A stretch of DNA of 64,000 nt, from positions 32,115,001 through 32,179,000 of the forward strand of contig NC_059478.1 in assembly GCF_018139145.2 (NCBI RefSeq). The letters are read 5' to 3'. The stretch is from Gymnogyps californianus. Lineage: Eukaryota; Chordata; Aves; Accipitriformes; Cathartidae. A model generated the notes under the pieces. That model did not search any database. It saw only the letters and a program-made list of their open reading frames with translations, and was not told the origin of the DNA. Of this stretch, positions 52,721 through 64,000 are shown in pieces. Within the stretch, counting starts at the first letter, position 1. Every line of letters begins with the position of its first letter. Both the position numbers and the translations under genes were made by a program.

Positions 52721-54217
52721 CCAGGGAGGACAGCCCTCCCAAGTCAGGCATTTTACTTACAAGGAGAGACGTACTTATGGATTTTGCTGTTGCTTCTCAA
52801 GGAAGCCGTTGTGTTTACAAGCACTGCTGGGATTATCCTCTCGTTTAGTGAATAAGCAGTGAATAATGAAAAGTATAATAGAGTGCAGTGTCTGAGCCTG
52901 CAAGGCTCTCCGCGCAGGCACATTTCTGCAACAGTATAGATCCCTGTAGGGTCCCGCGTAGGGAAGGAGGTGCACCGTGTGAAGCAGTTCAGAGCTGTAG
53001 TCTTGAAAGCATATTAGGTTATGGTTTTATAATAGAAAGTACTCAGCAGCAATATGAGCTCAAAGCAATTCACGTCCTTTTTCTTCCCTCCCCTGGCTGC
53101 CATTCCTGCGCTGCCTCCTTGCTTGTGCTTGCTTAGTTCTTTGTGGGGGCCATGCTGTGTTCTTGGTTTGATTTGTTCTGAAAGTCAGGATAGAGTTTTC
53201 TGCTCAGATTTACAGTGTGGCTTCACAAAAAGTTGTGCTAGTGTAGCTGAATGGTGGATAGGAAAGAGGGGGAAAAAAACTTGGTTATTAATGCCTCATC
53301 CTCTTCCTAACATGAAACCGAAGCTGCTGTACTCTCCTCTTGAATAAAAACTCTTCAAATGCTGAATATCTTATTAGATATTTTTACAGGTTTAATTGAA
53401 AATTTCTGAAGGATCTGATTATTGGCTTATTTATTTCACATGCCAAGTTACAAGCTTAGTTACAGTCTGATAGATTTTTAAAGGCAAGTTCTTTACTGGA
53501 GCCAGATTTTGGAAAGGCTTGAATATGCTAATTCAGAAGGGGTTTTACACGGGATTTTTTCTTTTTATTAAATCAACAAATCATCCTAGCTTAATTTGAA
53601 AAAATAAAGAGGAGTGTTTTTCAAATTTAAGATCTGTGAAATTCTGGCATGTGCAGGGCACTGAGTGGTTCCATACTCGTTTCAGAAAGGGGCTTAAAAT
53701 AATTCTTTTTCAAGGGGGCTATTTGGGAAAAGCCCCTGGATAGCGTGCTCTTTCGAGCGTGCGAGACGTTGGGGTGCAGCTTGCAGAGTTGGAACATATT
53801 GTACTCGGGCACAGCAGTTTGTCTCTTCAGAGCCACATACTTCCTTAGTTTATCAGACTGCTCCTGGCAATTCTATTCAACCTTTGGACTTTATGGCCTC
53901 TCTCAGGATGTAGCATTGGTTCCCTAATATCTCTTCTCTTGTCTTTTGCCAAGTTTCCAGCAGGCAATGAGGCCGTGACAAGCAGGGTCACAGGTGTTGA
54001 AGGAAGTCAGCAGCACAAACAATTATTATTACAAAACTGGATTCCACGGGTACAAGGATGAAATACTGCTTTTCTTTATGAATCTGTCATACCATCCCCA
54101 TCTTCTCTTTTTCTGAGATTATTAGGTGTTTTCTAGCTCATTTTCCTTTTGTACCAGTCCTAGGTGTGTGCCTGTGGATTTAGCAGGTGGAGTTAACAGT
54201 ATTGATGGTATAGATTT

Positions 54218-54235
54218 AAAAAAAAAAAAAAAAAA
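54218..54235 (+). repeat. poly-A run of 18
   Basis: An 18-A homopolymer lies in unique sequence. No retroelement could be assigned to it. Confidence 0.85.
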
Positions 54236-54390
54236 GCCATGCACTCATTTAATGGACATTATTAGCTGTGATCTGTTGTGTATTTTCTAATGTTGTTTTT
54301 ATACTGCTGGTTCCTTAAATATGTCTGTCATGTAAAACATGTTAAAGCAAGTTATTCACATGTTTGAATGGTAGTAAAGGAGATATTTAG

Positions 54391-54470
54391 GAAGAAACAG
54401 AGATCAGACAATAAGGAAGAGGGTGATTAGAGAGAAATGTCGATCGGGCAATAAGGAAGAGGGTGATAGC
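54391..54470 (+). repeat. 40-bp tandem duplication
   Basis: Two adjacent 40-bp units share CAATAAGGAAGAGGGTGAT exactly and most of the remaining positions. The left parts differ at about ten positions, so the duplication is older than the 18-bp one at 49.7 kb. Confidence 0.9.
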
Positions 54471-54993
54471 TCTGGTACGATGAGGCAGGAGATGGCGTGT
54501 CTGACCAACGGCTATGGAATTTGATAATTTAGGAGGAAAAAACATTTACAGCTATAGGTTTTGGACACTAAATATAGCAGACGAACGTTTAACAAAATCC
54601 TGATTGGCAAAGGGATGCTCCTGCCTCTGCCAAACAAGGTAGGGGGTAGTCAGAAAAGGTTGTGTTGGAATATGGGAAATACCACTCGCTAAAGAAATTC
54701 TTCCCCTTAGCATTTTTGGCCAGCTGCTAGTAGTGGTCCCAACATGCACTGTGTGTCACATTTTGTGACCCAGAGCTTTGGAGGATGTATGTTGTTGGGA
54801 AGACACACACATGAAATGATAGTGGGAAGACTGCCAGAAGCATGGTAGTTACTCTGAATTCAGAAAGTGCCCACATGTACTTTTTAAAGTGAAAAGCCAC
54901 TTGCTGCAAAGTGTCCTGTCTTCCATACTACGCCATTAAAGCAGACTGAACTGTCAAGGTATTTTAGAAATTTTAGAAAAATTTAGAATTTTT

Positions 54994-55791
54994 TTGACTG
55001 TTAGAACTGAACTGAAGTTCAACAAGGCCAAGTGCAAGGTCCTGCACGTGGGTCGAGGCAATCCCAAGCACAAATACAGGCCTGGCAGAGAACGGATTGA
55101 GAGCAGCCCTGAGGCGAAGGACTTGGAGGTGTTGGTTGACGAGAAGCTCAACATGACCCGGCAATGTGCGCTTGCAGCCCAGAAAGCCAAGTGTATCCTG
55201 GGCTGCATCAAAAGAAGCGTGGCCAGCAGGTCGAGGAAGGTGATTCTCCCCCTCTACTCCACTCTCGTGAGACCCCACCTGGAGTTCTGCGTTCAGCTCT
55301 GGGGCCCCCAACATAAGCAGGACATGGACCTGTTGGAGCGAGTCCAGAGGAGGAGCACAAAGATGATCAGAGGGCTGGAGCACCTCCCCTATGAGGACAC
55401 GCTGAGAGAGTTGGGGTTGTTCAGCGTGGAGAAGAGAAGGCTCTGGGGAGACCTTAGAGCAGCCTTCCAGTACCCAAAGAGGGCCTACAGGAAAGCTGGA
55501 GAGGGCCTTTTTACAAGGGCATGTAGTGATAGGACAAGGGGTAATGGCTTTAGAGGAAAGAGGGGAGATTTACATTAGATGTAAGGAGGAAGTTCTTCAC
55601 TGTGAGGGTGGTGAGGCACTGGAACAGGTTGCCCAGAGAAGTTGTGGATGCCCCCTCCCTGGAAGTGTTCAAGGCCAGGTGGGATGGGGCTTTGAGCAAC
55701 CTGGTGTAGTGGAAGGTGTGCCTGCCCATGGCAGGGGGGTTGGAACTAGATGGTCTTTAAGGTCCCTTCCAAACCATTCTATGATTCTATG
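54994..55791 (+). mobile_element. young CR1 LINE, 5'-truncated
   Basis: CR1 is the main non-LTR retrotransposon of birds. This copy starts within the 3' part of the reverse-transcriptase ORF, and 194 codons remain open to 55578. They include [20 protein letters not shown], a [18 protein letters not shown] block and [20 protein letters not shown]. The typical 3' UTR follows (GTGAGGCACTGGAACAGGTT, then GGTTGGAACTAGATGGTCTT) and the ATTCTATG tail, present twice. The catalytic centre of the RT and all of ORF1 are missing, so it cannot move by itself. Low divergence from the consensus as I remember it suggests a fairly recent insertion. Confidence 0.96.
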
Positions 55792-56989
55792 AAAAGTTCT
55801 TTATGTACACAAAGCACTTGAATGCACCCAAACTACAGTCAATCTGAATTATCAACTCCCATCTCATGCTCAGTAGTGCCATCCTCAGCCTGTGATTGTG
55901 TTGCTTTTCTTAGTCCAAAATGTAGCAGCTCTGCATGGGGCTCTCATTAGTCCTTGTTTATGTACAAATTTGTAGCAGAGCAACTCGGTCAGCTTTAGTG
56001 ATGTTAGTAGGTTTTTATAGAGTATTCCAACTGCGTTCTTTTGTCTGAACAGTTATAGTGAAATCAAGGACATATTCTTCCAATATGTGACTTAAGTTGA
56101 ATTGTAGAATCACATTTCAGAAAATATAAACCTACCTACCTCAGAAGGTTTCACTGCTTTAACCATACTGATAAAACAGTGAAAACTTGTGAAAGTTTTG
56201 AAGGTGAAATTTAGCAAACCTGGGGCCCTCTCAATCACAGAGGTGGTCTGAAGTCCACTGTCTAATGGTAACCCTCGTGTTAGCCCTGTGTGCAGTCTCA
56301 GCCCTTTGTTCATTCTCTAATCGTCAATCTGCAGTTAATTCAGTGAGACTTGTTGTGGAAAAAGGTGACTAAAGGTATCTGAATTTGCCCTTTAACCATA
56401 TGAGGAATTCAATGACAGTTCTGATAACATGGGTTAAAGCACACTTTAGAACCAGCTAATGTTGTTAAAACTGTGCGTATTAAATGTAATCTGTGCTTAT
56501 AAATGGGACCGTTATCAGGAAACATCACTAGGAATCTAAGGAATCTTTAATGAATAGCTTATTACTTCCAGGGATGGGCTCTGTAGGTAGTTTATATAAA
56601 GCTAATGTTTTAGTGTTAGTGTATTTGGTCAGTAAGCAAATACACTTTCATAGTAAGTGTATTTCAAAGTAAACAGTACAAGCTCATGTGTTCTAAGCTG
56701 TCGATGTCATTGCCACTTGTGAAAATCAAGCTTACAGAATTTAGAGAATCAACCATGACAGCTCAGCTTACTTCTTGTTCCTTTAATATAGTGTGTTGGA
56801 AATCAGAACAGAGGAGTTAGTACTGGGAAAACATTTATTGTTAGTTGACTCCTGGTAGCCTGTGGATCATATTCATTGATATTTCTAAGGCTGGTATAAT
56901 TTCTTTTTCAGTAAGTGCAAATCCTTCTGTTTTAACACAAAAAATGAACTCTTCAATGCTTGCAATAGACATCCTAAAGGCAAATGGAC

Positions 56990-57110
56990 TAGTTAAAGCC
57001 CTGAGTAACCTGGTCTGACCTCATAGCTGACCCTGCTTTGAGCAGAAGGTTAAACTAGATGTCCTTCTGAGGTCCCTTTCAACATGAATTATCCTATGAT
57101 CTTGTGATTT
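56990..57110 (+). mobile_element. old CR1 3' end fragment
   Basis: GAGTAACCTGGTCTGACCTC, then AAGGTTAAACTAGATGTCCT, TCTGAGGTCCCTTTCAACAT and a TCCTATGATCTTGTGATT end form the last ~110 bp of a CR1 element, in the same order as the young copy 1.3 kb upstream but clearly more diverged. Confidence 0.85.
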
Positions 57111-60100
57111 GTAAAAATGATTAATGCTATTTTTGTATCTCATCTTGGGCTGTCATACTTTGAAGCTTTTTGAGATGGTTGCTTTTCAGAAAAGGCTATC
57201 ACACTGAGCACTGTCACCTGCTTAACTCTAATCACACAGTCAATCCCACTGAAGTGAAATGGTAAGCAGATGTCGTGTTATCCTTCAAACATGGTTACTC
57301 AACCAAGTATGCCACTTTGCACACAAGATAGTGCTAGCCACAGGTCCGGGTGTTCAGTATGTTGCAGGAGCTAGACCACATGTGTATTATCCACTTTTAA
57401 AAAAGATTTCATTAAGACTATTTGATCTGGCCTGCCAAAAACTTAGCAATGTATGATTAGGCTTTTTTAAATGTCATGGCTTCAGGATTCATTTGGGCTG
57501 GGAGAGAAAATATAGTATGTCATCTCTAGGCATGTGAGATGTCTTCTCTGTATTTTCCAGGTTGTACAATTTATATGCCATTTGCATTGCACAAGCTAAA
57601 GTAGTACAATAGTGTGAGGGTGCTTAACTCCACTCATGGGGCCTGAGTTTTTTTTCATGGGCCCCAAGAGCAACATATGGTGATACTAAAGGAGTTTACC
57701 AAAAGGAAGGTGGCATTTTCTAGGGCTCTCATCACAAGTGGGTACAGCCCAGCTTTTAAAGATACTAACCAGAAACACCTTGAAGTGCTGGGCTGTAAAC
57801 TACAGCAGACCAGCAGCTGTTGTGCAAGCTGTTTGATTCCTGTGGTGAGGATGGGAACCTTAAAAATTGGGTAGGGTAGAGAGCAGGAAATGGGAGCCAT
57901 TACAGCTGTCCCAAGGGAAGTGGTTCCACTTGTGAATCACAGTCCTGGTTTCGCCGTGCTGCGTGGGAGTGGCATCCTGTCCCAGGCGGATATTGCCAGC
58001 TTCTGGGGCCTGGCAGGTCTAACTGCTGCAGGGGGAAAAAGAGCAGGAGACTCTCAGTCCCACCAGCATCACTCCTCTGCAGCCTGCTAACCATCGTTAG
58101 GGCAGCTGGAGCAGGGGAGAATCAGGATGCGTTGAGCCATGTATGCCGCATGAATTAGGTGACATGGTCCATTGCTATTAAGAAGGTGACCAGAGAGTGA
58201 CAAGGACTGCAGACCTTTACTGGAGAGTTTGACCATATGCCACATAGGCCTTGGGTTATCCCATGGAGAACAAAACCTACTACTGTGTGAGACGGCCCAG
58301 GTTGCCAAGTCTTGCCTTTTTCCCTCCCTCCCCGCCCCGCCATGAGTCACACGGCTCTGGCAGAGGCTGGAGCCTGTTTCACAGTGGCACAGGAACCTCC
58401 TGCCCTGGCTCGTACTCCAGCCTATCCTAGAGGAAACTCTCTGTGTAGGCTTCTGGGCCCTCTCTTGCTGCGCCAAAGAGCTGCCACACCCCGGTTTCTT
58501 CAGGCCTTCTTGTCAGGGCACCACTGACTTACTCATAACGGATACAGACATCGAAACTAAGCAGTCCCTCCTCTGCTCTGTGTGCTCTGTGGCTCCTAGA
58601 GGCTTTTTCAGTGCTGGAAGGAACATGCCCCTTCACTTTGTTCTGTCTAGTCCAAAGCCTCCTACAGGAGCTGCTTCCATCCATTCTCAGGAAGAGAAGG
58701 CAGAAATGAGACAGATCCTGGCAGTTGAGTGTTGCTGTTATTTATCCTTCCTAAGTCCAATAATGAGATAAATCCACAAACCACTATTCATCCAAGGCTT
58801 GTGTGTGTTTTCTGTAGCAGTACTAGCAATGACTCTACGTTGGTAGCACAAGTCTGCTATTTGCAGTTTGAGAGACAGTGAGTGTGCACAATGGATGACG
58901 TGGAGAAGGGACAGAGCTGTGTCTTCCACTTCTGTATCTTTCTGCACTGATTAAGTGCATCTTCTTCCATCTCTTATGCAAAGGTGCACAGAGCTGTACC
59001 ACAGCTCTCTCACCGATGAGCAGATCATTTAGAGGTTTCTATTGTTCATAAATCATGGTGGAGAGAAAGCTAACATCTGAGTCCCCAAGGCTTCTGGTAA
59101 TGTTGTGGCTCACCAAAGATCTTTCATCTCAGCCCTTATTTCTTGCTTAATCATGGAGCTAGAGGGGCAGCAGCACCAATAATTTTGGGAACTTAGATCT
59201 TTGATATAAATTTGAGTTAATTTTATGATATTAGGAAGCTGATGCAATGGAATTTTTGTATCATGAGATGTCTTTGCAGCAACAAAGTCTGTCATTAAAT
59301 CTTAATGGCAATCCATGAAGGTGCTTGCAGTTTTGGACAAAAGGTGGCACTTATCTAGTAAAGTTAACAAGGGAGCGAAAGTCTCTAGACCTGATAAGAG
59401 TGACCTAGGGCAGGTCTATTGATCTTTTGTGGATGGACTTCAGCTTTATCTGCTCATATGTCAAGATAGCCAGGTGTAAACTATTTCTGTTAGAGAAGTT
59501 AAGTGTTCAGGTTAAAGTAGCCTGTGGCCTGAAACAATAACCCCTGCTAAGGGCCTGAGTTTATTAGGTCAATAATTAGCTCATTAGGCATACAACTGTG
59601 CCTGTGTAGGTTTTTGAATTTCATCTTCCATCTGACTTGCATCCAGTGAGTTCAGTTTAGCTTGTAAAAGACAGTTCATGTATACCGTGAAGGGGTTGTA
59701 AAAAGATTTGTTGAAGAAACAAAGGGGGAAACCTCGCATAGGAAGTCTCAGGCTACGTGGGAGGGGAGAAGAAATGAATGTACCTTTTCCACAGAAGTTA
59801 GGTTTAGCCAAAGAGCCAATCTAATTCATAGAAAGCAAGCTGGTCTGAAGGAGCTGTGTGGTTCAGAAGAAAGTCCATGCATCTGCCTGGATCCTGTACC
59901 CTCACAGGACCTAATATAACCCACAGAATCTGCTGGAGCTATAAGGAAGCTGAGACAAGGTAATCTGCACACAGTTGATTTCTGGGTTTCCAAGAGAAGC
60001 TTTGCACATACTTCTAAACTCAGGGTTGGTCTGCTTTGCTGTGTTTTCGCTGTCATACAGCCCACCAGGATTACACAGTGAGCTGGGCTCCTTCTCCAGC

Positions 60101-63059
60101 TGGGACTACAGGGAAGAGTGAGTGCAAGTTACATGGGAATCATCAGGGTCAACAGAAGGCCCCTGGATGAAACAATTGGACTCTAATTCTTAGGAGGGAG
60201 CACTGGAAAGAGGATCCACACTGTGTGCTTAGAAAAGCCAAACTAGGTTGATGCTTGGACTTTGCTCACTCCACGGAGGCTCACCACACATTGTACCACG
60301 TGGGTTCGGAAGTCGATTACACGTTCAAATAGGGAAGGACGATCAGATCTGTTGTCTAGAGACAGTGGTCATCTCTGCTTTCACTGGCATCTCAAGAACA
60401 GTGCTTTCAGGTGAATTCCTTACCTGCCTATAAGCTTAGGTAAGAGAAAGCAGGCACATAGTAGGGTCTTAATGAGAGGAGGAATAAAAGAATCTTACAG
60501 AGAACTGGAAAGCATGGAAGGGATTTCAGGGGTGGGTGTGCAATATCTTCTGAAAGGTAGAAGAATACTTGCAAAAATTGGATCTATTCAGATGGAAACA
60601 ATTTCTTTTAGGGACATCTGATAATAATTTCCGCAGTGAGATACAATTTTTACTTTAAAAAGTGTGAAGAGATTCTTCTGCTTTAGGGTAGACTGAAAGC
60701 AACTCAAAACCCTGACTATCCCTCAGTAACTGCCATTTTCTTAGGTAGGCTATAGCATCTTGGAAGTTTGTCCTTCATGATAAAAGGGGGACACCTTTTA
60801 ATTTCTGTATAATAAAACAGTCTTCCCAAAGTCATGGTAGGGTTGCACAATATGTTGAATCAGACTATGTACCTGAACACAAACCCCACCAATCTTACAA
60901 GTTATTTTGTATTTGTTGTTTTATGTTTTTGTTAAAGACAAAATAGTCAGTAAAGTCAGGAGGGGAAGTGAAATCGCTTGCTACCAAGTTTTAGTTGTTA
61001 TTTTTAATGTAACAGTACCCTGTTCCTGGACGGGGAATATGCATGAGGTGGCAGGTGGATGCAGATGGAGCACTACGAAACTGGGAGGTTGGGGCAGGCC
61101 ACTGACACCAGGAATTGAACAAGAGCTAGGGCTAAGATTCCTAGTAAACCTTCAATTAGATAGTCAAGCTAATGAAAGAGAGGCTTAACCTTAAAGACAT
61201 CCTCTTCCTGGTGGTTTCTTGTACTCCTGGGTGCCAAGGCTTGTGGTGATATGAGCACAGATCTGCAACAGCAGCCTTAATGAAAATAGTATATACAGGT
61301 CAGCTATCTATGCAATATCACTGGAGCTTTAGAGTGCACATGGGCTGAATTAGCATTTCTGATTAACCTCTGCTTTTTATGCAAATGTTGCAAGGTGTTA
61401 ATCCTTATGTTGGCGTAATGAGCTGGAAAAGCTTTAGGTTGAAATCCAAGAAGCATCTTAAAAAACAACTAATGTTTTTGTCGTTGTCTTGACTGGTAGA
61501 CTGAACCCAACTTGGTCTGATTATTTTGCAAGTAAGAAATGTGCTCAGACTGACAGCTTGTACGTTGTGTTTTATCCTCAAGAAGAATTTTTACAGTGTC
61601 TCGTTATAAGCTTCAAAAATAGTATAGGTTTATAACTGAAAGACTGGCAGACGTTTACTGTTGCGGATAAAAACAAGGTTTAAGTACAGCTGTTAATTTC
61701 ACATGCTGGTATCATGTAAAGCAGTGCTGAAGACCGATGCATTATAGTTGGCTTTTAAGGATACTAGCACCCTAAGAAATTGTTTATATTTCTCCTGCCT
61801 ATTCTTTGTAACTCTTTGTAATGCTTCCAGTGACTACAATGATATACTTAGATAGAAGAGCTGATCTACTGAAGCCTTACCCTAGAAGTGAACTCCACTA
61901 ATCAACTGCTCATGACTCCAACAGATGTTTCTGTTTTTCAGACAATTGGAACCTCATGTTCTACTATATTTTTTTATATTTTTTTTCCTCTTCTTTTCAT
62001 ACTAGCAGCAAATGCCCCATTACACATGTGAGCTTCAAAAACTTGTCACATGATACCAGGAACAAATTGTTAAGCCAGTCAGCAAAGTTCAGGTTTGAAG
62101 TGGTGGTCCACTGAAGGCAACTGGATCTTAGAAGCCGGAGGAGTGGTTTATGGAACTACCATGCTGTGGTTTTGTTGTAAATGCCAATACTCTATTTCAG
62201 CCTCTTGCATGAAATTTGGAAATGTCAGATGAACTCAGATCACAACTCTTTTTTCAAAGACTGAATCACTTTAGGATGTGGAGATAAAGTTAAGTGATAC
62301 TTTTGAGGATATGAGTATTATACTCTTGAAACCACAGAAACGGGATGAGAATTGTTTATATGATGTTGTTATATAAGGACTTATCTCCTGCAGCAGTTCA
62401 AAATCGGTGAATTTTCAGACATAGTGGAAATATAGATGTGAAGAATTTACTTTTTACTTTGATTTGTTTAGTCTGTTGCATTTAACTTACCATTCCAGGT
62501 TTTTCTAATTGATAAATGACCCATGGATCCTTGATCAATCAATATCTTTGTATGATTTGGGCAGAAGGAAAAATAATGTGGGTAGAAAGGATGACATATT
62601 GTCACTCGACAAAGATGCATCGTACTCTGCTGTCAACAAAATCAGAACTACTTAGTGGAAATGAAACACCTGTTAAAAGAGTACAATGGAACCATTACAA
62701 ATTGTAGGCACTGGAGACACTTCTTTGGGATTAAAGCAAGTCATTTGCAAACCATTTTTCTGTTAGCAGTGAGCAATTAACCATGAACTTTCCCCTACCC
62801 ACAGCTCACCCATGCTGGATTGATTCAGGAGCCATGGCAGAGCATGGCTGAATAGGCACGACCAGGAAGTTTATCAGTATTCATACTTCGTTAGCCAAGC
62901 AGGATCCTGACCAAATATGGGATACCATAACCAGAACTTGTTCCTTTCACCCTTTCCCAAAGTTAAATATATTAACTTGCTGCTGTTGCTGGGCTTGATT
63001 GTCATGATAAACACAAATACAAAGAGCAGTGTGAGTTGCAAGCTGTTTCATTATGTGAA

Positions 63060-64000
63060 TGGAAAAAGGTGAGAGTGAGGGTAGAGAGGGACATTGACTG
63101 CCTTTGCAGCCACTCTTAGGATACTAGGTACTTCTGAAACATTTCTCAGCTGATAAAGATTTAATCAGTTAAGAATATGGCCAATAACATGCATTGGGCA
63201 CGTTCGTAGTTGTTTTCAAGCTGGTGATGTGCTCTCTTCTTTGAACATCACATTCCTTCCTGTTGTTTTAAAGCCAAACTCTAACCTCCTGGTGCTGTTC
63301 GCATGTATTTGATGGAACTTGAACTTGGGTTGAAGGTCTGGAGTGCAGAAGGATTTCTGTCTGCATAGAGATGCTGTATTTTTTTCATGGCTGTGGATGA
63401 AATGTCTTCTTTGCTTCTTGCACTCTATGTGTAGAGAGGGAGACTGAGAAGCCCATAAAAGACGGGTGACAGAAAGCCAGTGGATGATGCTCCTGAGAAC
63501 ATGTGCACAGAGTGATGGGAGTGGGAGAAGAGGAATTGTTAGAGGAAAGAATCATCTAAGTCAAGGGATGACAGGACTTCCAGAAGAGCTTGATTAGAAG
63601 TGTTGAAGTTGGCTGGCAAGCCACAGAGAAAAGATAGAGTATTGATCTGAAACTTTGGCAAGTGCCTTTTGAAACTGAGAGAAGAATGATTTTGGTGGAA
63701 TGAAGGAGCAGGATGTGGACTGAGCAGAGTCTGGCATGAACCTGGAGGAGGAGAAATCCAGATGTTGTTGCAAATGGTGAGCCCAGTGATCTTAGAAATA
63801 AAAGGAAGAGGTGGGAGATGGGGTACACAGAGTGGGCAGTACTGAAAAAGGCAGAGCTGGGCAAAGAATGGATTTCGGTTCTTTCAAGTTAGCAGAGAGT
63901 TAAATGAACACAAACGTGCTGTAGAGAGAAAGAAAATAAGCACTGGAGCAGAAGAAAAGATGTAAGGGTGAACAAAAAGAAAACAAGGTTAATTTGTGGA
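63060..64000 (+). other. purine-rich right end of the window
   Basis: The + strand is strongly enriched in A and G for about 900 bp. The only long open frame (63556-63864, minus) is a Ser/Leu/Phe-rich translation of the pyrimidine strand and has no domain features. I see no gene. Confidence 0.5.

Larger units (their letters stand above)
37161..64000. other. 27-kb non-coding interval upstream of JUN
   Basis: No exon could be supported to the right edge. Contents recognised are old CR1 relics (38480-38880, 56990-57110), a MIR (44530-44700), an inverted repeat (45750-45824), a possible LTR (47994-48157), a GC-rich island (52418-52720), a young CR1 (54994-55791), small tandem duplications and homopolymers. 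The final kilobase is purine-rich on +. Human has a non-coding RNA upstream of JUN, but no exon of a counterpart can be defined here. Confidence 0.6.

Noticed and set aside
13015..64000. tRNA genes
   Set aside because: No segment with intact A and B boxes and a cloverleaf was found by eye; tRNA-like traces belong to MIR SINEs. A tRNAscan run would settle this.

Overview
This is a stretch of avian nuclear genome. The evidence is a c-Jun gene encoding a 314-residue protein of the chicken type, a young CR1 LINE with the bird-typical ATTCTATG tail, several much older CR1 relics, compact vertebrate introns and CpG-island promoters. I cannot name the species. From the synteny I remember, MYSM1 next to JUN matches the block found on human 1p32.

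Layout: all three protein genes lie on the minus strand. (1) Positions 1-8660 hold the 5' half of MYSM1, a histone H2A deubiquitinase. Nine coding exons can be placed to the base, and their phases add up exactly (1402 nt, 467 codons plus one base). They cover the N-terminus, SANT domain, acidic middle region and most of the SWIRM domain. The catalytic JAMM/MPN half lies beyond the left edge. Its CpG-island promoter (about 8.3-9.2 kb) carries a perfect TCTCGCGAGA palindrome and may be bidirectional. (2) Positions 10735-12996 hold an intact single-exon gene for a protein with an N-terminal CARD and about 16 ankyrin repeats. This is the architecture of CAIAP, an inflammasome adaptor described in zebrafish and reported missing from placental mammals. 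(3) Positions 34688-35632 hold the intronless JUN gene. Its 5' leader has no ATG, and its proximal promoter keeps the Jun1/AP-1, MEF2, CCAAT and Jun2 elements known from mammals. A large CpG island runs from about 35.6 to 37.2 kb.

The rest is non-coding: about 21 kb between CAIAP and JUN and about 27 kb upstream of JUN. These stretches hold ancient MIR and CR1 copies, one young CR1 (54994-55791), a possible short LTR (47994-48157), small tandem duplications, inverted repeats and one isolated GC-rich island with a consensus CArG box (52418-52720). Flanking deserts of this kind fit a tightly regulated immediate-early gene such as JUN, but no enhancer is proven by the sequence.

No functional pathway joins the three genes as an operon would. 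MYSM1 acts on chromatin, CAIAP probably in inflammasome signalling and JUN as an AP-1 transcription factor. The most biologically interesting item is the intact CAIAP gene; the most unusual is the JUN leader, open in frame with JUN for more than 500 nt.
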